Made by a program: the position numbers and the translations under genes. A stretch of DNA of 64,000 bases from Flectonema sp. DT1601 (taxonomy: Eukaryota; Euglenozoa; Diplonemea; Diplonemida; Diplonemidae): NCBI GenBank assembly GCA_964019425.1, contig OZ025826.1, positions 540,796-604,795 on the forward strand. The letters run 5' to 3'. Positions 60,274-64,000 of the stretch are shown here, piece after piece (positions within the stretch are counted from its first letter, which is position 1; every line of letters starts with the position of its first letter). The notes below the pieces were generated by a model. It was given only the letters and a program-made list of their open reading frames with translations, ran no database searches and was not told the DNA's origin.

Positions 60274-63084
60274 ATGATGAGACGACAACCGGGTAAAAGT
60301 CGTTCGGGCGTTCTGTCATTGGCAGCCATTGCGGTGACGCTGTTGGCATGGTCACTTATTGACTTTGGAGGGAGAAATCGAGATGATACAAAACTACACG
60401 TGGTTACGAACACTCCGATACCGATTCCGAAAGTTCAGACAAAAAAGATTACGAAAAGTCCGATTAGATCTACCCAAGAACCAGCAGAAGTCAACGATGT
60501 CGAGATAATGGAAATACCTCCTCTTGACTATACTACTCTCACGGGTGATTTTGGTGAGGAAGGACATGCTGCAACGCTGATAGCTATGCCTCCAGGAACA
60601 CTAGAAAAACCTCTCACTGTTGCTACCATGGATTCATCGCGTGATCCAGAGAGACAAAGTTTTAAGATACTAAAAAATGTATTATCGAGATGGGGTGAAC
60701 GTACCAACACCAAACTACCAACGACGACGTCGTTGTCAGCGGATACTATCCCGCCCACCGTGGCTATTGTTGGAGGATGTGACTCCAACAGTGATTCAAC
60801 AAAGAAATTCGTTAATTGTGTCGGATGTGATGAGAAGAGCCTCAAGCAACGTCTTGAATACATAAAAGAAGCATCAACTACAGGAAACCTTCTACTAATA
60901 CCTCATAACAAGATCACTGAAGGTCTGTTAATGATGACATACATGTTTGGATTTCAACTTGGAGATATTCTTCACTTACTACCAACTGATAACAGTCCAG
61001 ACTCATGCCCTTTTATTAGTAGTCTTTACATGATAGCTGATGAGACTCTTGCTAAAAGAATGGAAGAGGCAGTCGAGTTTAGTCTTCAATTACAGGGTTA
61101 TTCGTTTGCTTTAAAGGGTCTACCAAATTACTGTCAAGGGATGTATTCATTTAGTCAATGTCAGTTAATGAATAACAAAGGATGGGATAGAAACATGCCT
61201 TCCTCAACGGGTAAGAAATATCGTTGTCCAGAAACCACGTTTGTAAGTAATGATGAAACTGTTCCAGACACAGGTGACGCGGAGAGTAATCAAATTGGTC
61301 GTCAATTGCTTGAGACTGCATGGCCTCGATGTGTTTCTAAGCCTGGTGGTTGTAGTCCTAAGTATGGGATCGCTTTTGTCAAAACTCACAAGACTGCTTC
61401 TTCAACTCTTGAAGGCCTTCTCCACCGTATCTGCGTCACTAGAAGACAAAAGTGTTTCACTCACTCAGGAAAGTTCTTTAACTTTGCCTACAAGGAACAG
61501 GCTGCTTACGCTTCCAAACCACATCGAACAGCACCAGCTTTGAGTCTTCCTTACGACTCGCTTGTAGCGCACACTATGTATGTAATTCTGTTATATTCGT
61601 TCGAAGTATTTGTGATTTCTTTAAGCTCTTTCCTCTTAAATTCAGCGAGGATTTGTTTTAAATTCCCGTCTGTTGTTATCGTTCTCAACGACAACCTGTA
61701 TTACGACATGATGATCTACATAAGCAGTCTCCCTCTTCCGAATGGTTTTGACGAATACCTGCTTTATCGAACCTAATAACTAAGCCCTGATTGACCTTTG
61801 AAATCCTTGTTTTGCCCTTTTTCATTCACTCCTTTTAACCACTTCCTAGTGTCCTTGTTATCCGATGAAGATAAAAAAGCACCCTCTCCGGTCTCAAGGA
61901 AACCATGCGAGACACTTGTACAGCTTTTAAAACCCCGTTACCCGTCTGAGGATTTGTTTTGAATTCCCGTCTGTTGTTATCGTTCTCAACGACAACCTGT
62001 ATTACGACATGATGATCTACATAAGCAGTCTCCCTCTTCCGAATGGTTTTGACGAATACCTGCTTTATCGAACCTAATAACTAAGCCCTGATTGACCTTT
62101 TTTTGTTGTGCGATAAGCAGCTCTGTTTTATCTGAGTTATAAACACCAAATACAGGAACTCACCGGAACTGACATCTGAACTCGTCCCGTCAAGCGAAGG
62201 ACATGTTTTAACGATTGTGAGAGAATCAGCGTCGCGTTATAAATCACATTGGAATTTCTGGTTGCAGCAACACCAATTAGTAGCTGAGGGTTGGCCGTGG
62301 AAAGCTGGTGAACTCAACAAGATGTGTGAAGCTGCGACACAAGTGGGAGGAAAAGAATTAATAACAAAAATGAACCGAGAACCACTTAACATCAGACTGT
62401 CACTTAATAACATGGCCAGGCAGTTAATGGGATGCACTTATTGTGGAACAGACACTGAAATTGAAGATCGTTTTCAAAAACTTCTCAGCGCCATAAGAGA
62501 ACCCAATTCAAAATATCACATCTTAATATCTGAAAAGTTACATGAATCTCTAGTCGTATGTGTTTTTTTTAATTTTTTTTAAAATACATTAATAATTCTA
62601 AATAACCTGTAAATAAAACAGCTATTCAAAAGAGACTACGGGCTCGAACTGGTCGACCTCGTATACGCATCTCGCAACATGGGAAGCTACAAGAAAGAAA
62701 TGCCTACTGACCAGGCTACGTGTTTAAAGAAGATAAATGGTATGTTAAATATTAATATTATTAACAAAGTGTTGATCTGATTGGATGGTTCTCTGCAATA
62801 CAAACCAATAAACAGATCTCGACACTCGTTTATTTGAAGCTGCTTTAGAAGTTCACCAACAACGAGTTTCATCTCTTGGACAAGAATTCCTCGATGAAGT
62901 AAAACAGCTCGATGTGATGGTTGAAAAACTTGTTAAAAACGCTGTTTGCACTCCAAAAGGTCCTTGGAAATGCGAGAAGGGATCGCAATCAGCACTTTGT
63001 ACGCAGTGTCTTGATATCCTAGGGCAAGGAGGTGATCCAACTGGAACCTTAATTCAGCACTTTTCAAAGTGTCGACCTCTCTGA
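60274..63084 (+). CDS. Gal-3-O-sulfotransferase-like protein, copy B, 4 exons
   Basis: Exons 60274-61577, 62156-62555, 62622-62739 and 62816-63084, 696 aa. A signal anchor spans residues 12-34 (VLSLAAIAVTLLAWSLIDFG), so it is a type II Golgi membrane protein. The luminal region shared with copy A begins at GDFGEEGHAATLIAM and includes GLPNYCQGMYSFSQCQLMN. The PAPS-binding loop reads FVKTHKTASSTLEGLLHRIC, followed by RQKCFTHSGKF. The 3'-phosphate loop is VLTIVRESASRYKSHW: the usual REP is RES here, whereas copy A keeps REP. The C-terminal part (DYGLELVDLVYASRNMGSYK; LFEAALEVHQQRV) parallels copy A. Intron 1 (578 nt) holds the tandem repeat; introns 2 and 3 are 66 and 76 nt. The donor and phase of each intron match copy A, so the pair arose by tandem duplication. 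The ATG follows its AG by one base. Confidence 0.9.
61647..62100 (+). repeat. Intron-resident tandem repeat, copy B intron 1
   Basis: Two copies of the block coding VVIVLNDNLYYDMMIYISSL begin at 61647 and 61948 (period 301 nt), separated by the first-half block starting at 61860. Sequence identity to the copy in 57252-57505 is very high; within the small reading frame the main difference is a silent GAT/GAC. The repeat lies in intron 1 here but in intron 2 of copy A, so it was not simply inherited in place when the gene duplicated. Confidence 0.85.
62379..62564 (+). other. Gene-conversion tract, copy B side
   Basis: Partner of 57033-57218, with 183 of 186 nt identical. It spans the second half of exon 2 and the first bases of the 66-nt intron 2. 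Confidence 0.85.
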
Positions 63085-63383
63085 TTAAATTCGTTCAACA
63101 AAACACTTGTATGTTATCTGATCTTAGTTAGTTTTCGTGACAATCTGTCACATTACTGACACCTATTGTACCAAACAGTCAGTTCTGTACTTGCTATTCG
63201 TTCTACCTGCATACTGAAAGCCCAGTAGCAAAGTGAGTTGTTACCTGTAGTGTTATGTTATTTTACTTATTTTAAAAAAAAACAGCTACATAAATAGAAC
63301 ATGTGTAACATGATGAGTATGTTGTGTAGCAACAGTTATCAGGTTTGTTAACTTAATAATTATATTACAGTAAATCAATAACA

Positions 63384-64000
63384 ATGAGTCAGCGGCAACC
63401 ACTGCTACAGCCTGCACCTCAGGTTAAAAGGGTTTTGGTAGGATGGGGGAAAGATAAGAGAAGAGAAGCTGCTGTCATAAACTTGGAAGTTATGAATAAA
63501 AAAAAAGCGAGGATAATGCTATTTGCAGTGTTAGCAGCTGTGGGGTTCGCAATAGCTATAGACTCGACGGTTGCTTGGAATAAGACTCCAATGGTCGTAA
63601 CTGATGTAGATGAACCTGCAGGAAAATTTACATCAGAAGGGATCATAAGAACGGAAGCAACGTTTCTCTCCGTCGCTCGTATGAGATGGGCTCCATCCAA
63701 CACAGGTGCTGTGGGTTTCATAAATGTTAATTACGTCGTTACGTTTCGAGATCACAACGACAAAGAAGTCGCGAAATACACCGGCAACGATAATGGCGAC
63801 GTTGGCACTCAACAACTGTCATGCAGCTTTTCTACTTGTTCTTATATGTATCAACCTGGTTGGAACTCCGCTGTGTATTTTCCTGCGGGAGGAATTTTAA
63901 GGGTTACGTTAGAAATTACAGATTTTCAAAAATCGTTTCCAAATCCGTTTTTTAATCCATACACCGACATGAAAGGAGATGTTGAGTACCGAGACTCTGA
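63384..64000 (+). CDS. Type II membrane protein, 3' partial, unknown
   Basis: The frame is open from ATG 63384 to the window end (205 complete codons). A 40-residue basic cytoplasmic head (MSQRQPLLQPAPQVKRVLVG; MNKKKARI) is followed by a hydrophobic helix at residues 42-58 (MLFAVLAAVGFAIAI). A luminal beta-rich domain follows, with FINVNYVVTFRDHNDKEVAK, paired cysteines (SCSFSTCSYMY) and FPAGGILRVTLEI. The topology matches the two sulfotransferases just upstream, so a Golgi or surface location is plausible, but I do not recognise the family. The AG of ttatattacag (63369-63370) leaves a 13-nt leader. Confidence 0.8.
   Translation, partial: MSQRQPLLQPAPQVKRVLVGWGKDKRREAAVINLEVMNKKKARIMLFAVLAAVGFAIAIDSTVAWNKTPMVVTDVDEPAGKFTSEGIIRTEATFLSVARMRWAPSNTGAVGFINVNYVVTFRDHNDKEVAKYTGNDNGDVGTQQLSCSFSTCSYMYQPGWNSAVYFPAGGILRVTLEITDFQKSFPNPFFNPYTDMKGDVEYRDS

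Noticed and set aside
1-64000. CRISPR arrays, rRNA genes, spliced-leader genes, retroelements or virus-like elements
   Set aside because: None seen: no regularly spaced short repeats, no recognisable rRNA or reverse-transcriptase, integrase or capsid sequence.

Overview
The window is nuclear DNA from a unicellular eukaryote. I count 26 protein genes and every one lies on the + strand, with 24 short GT-AG introns (about 60-90 nt, except two of 447 and 578 nt that carry repeats). Most genes have an AG 1-60 nt before the first ATG, usually behind a pyrimidine tract. One-strand gene tracts with short 5' leaders fit polycistronic transcription resolved by spliced-leader trans-splicing. Together with flagellum-type proteins (CCDC81, NEK, an RIIa domain) and several PH-like proteins, this suggests a euglenozoan-type flagellate. 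No spliced-leader gene lies in the window, so that placement is inference. The standard code is used and all three stops occur. Spacers are rich in long A and T runs.

Layout. 1-9.5 kb: a 5'-partial coiled-coil protein, a secreted GH18 chitinase-like protein with a changed catalytic motif, a CCDC81-type HU-domain protein (5 exons) and a protein with a degenerate class III nucleotide cyclase domain. 9.9-25.2 kb: a small unknown, the NatC catalytic subunit NAA30 (5 exons), two low-complexity scaffold-like proteins, a PH protein with a coding minisatellite, a beta-propeller-like protein and V-ATPase subunit d (4 exons). 26.3-35.4 kb: a small coiled-coil protein, a Nudix hydrolase, an LRR-like protein, a PH-like/PDZ/metacaspase-like protein without the catalytic dyad, a pyridoxine phosphate oxidase and an RIIa-GST protein. 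35.7-54.2 kb: a 1,793-residue ankyrin-NACHT-WD40 protein, a NEK kinase with a UBA-like segment, a small membrane protein, a helical-repeat protein and an FHA/HMG-like/SNF2 ATPase of ATRX/ARIP4 type. 54.8-64 kb: a small basic protein, two tandem Gal-3-O-sulfotransferase-like genes and a 3'-partial type II membrane protein.

The genes do not form one pathway, as expected for such a tract; the exception is the sulfotransferase pair. That pair shows a recent gene-conversion tract and shares an intron-resident tandem repeat, carried in a different intron of each copy. Cis introns end in A-rich, pyrimidine-poor sequence while gene 5' ends have T/C-rich acceptors, so the two splice types look separable by sequence. 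No viral or retroelement fossil was recognised.
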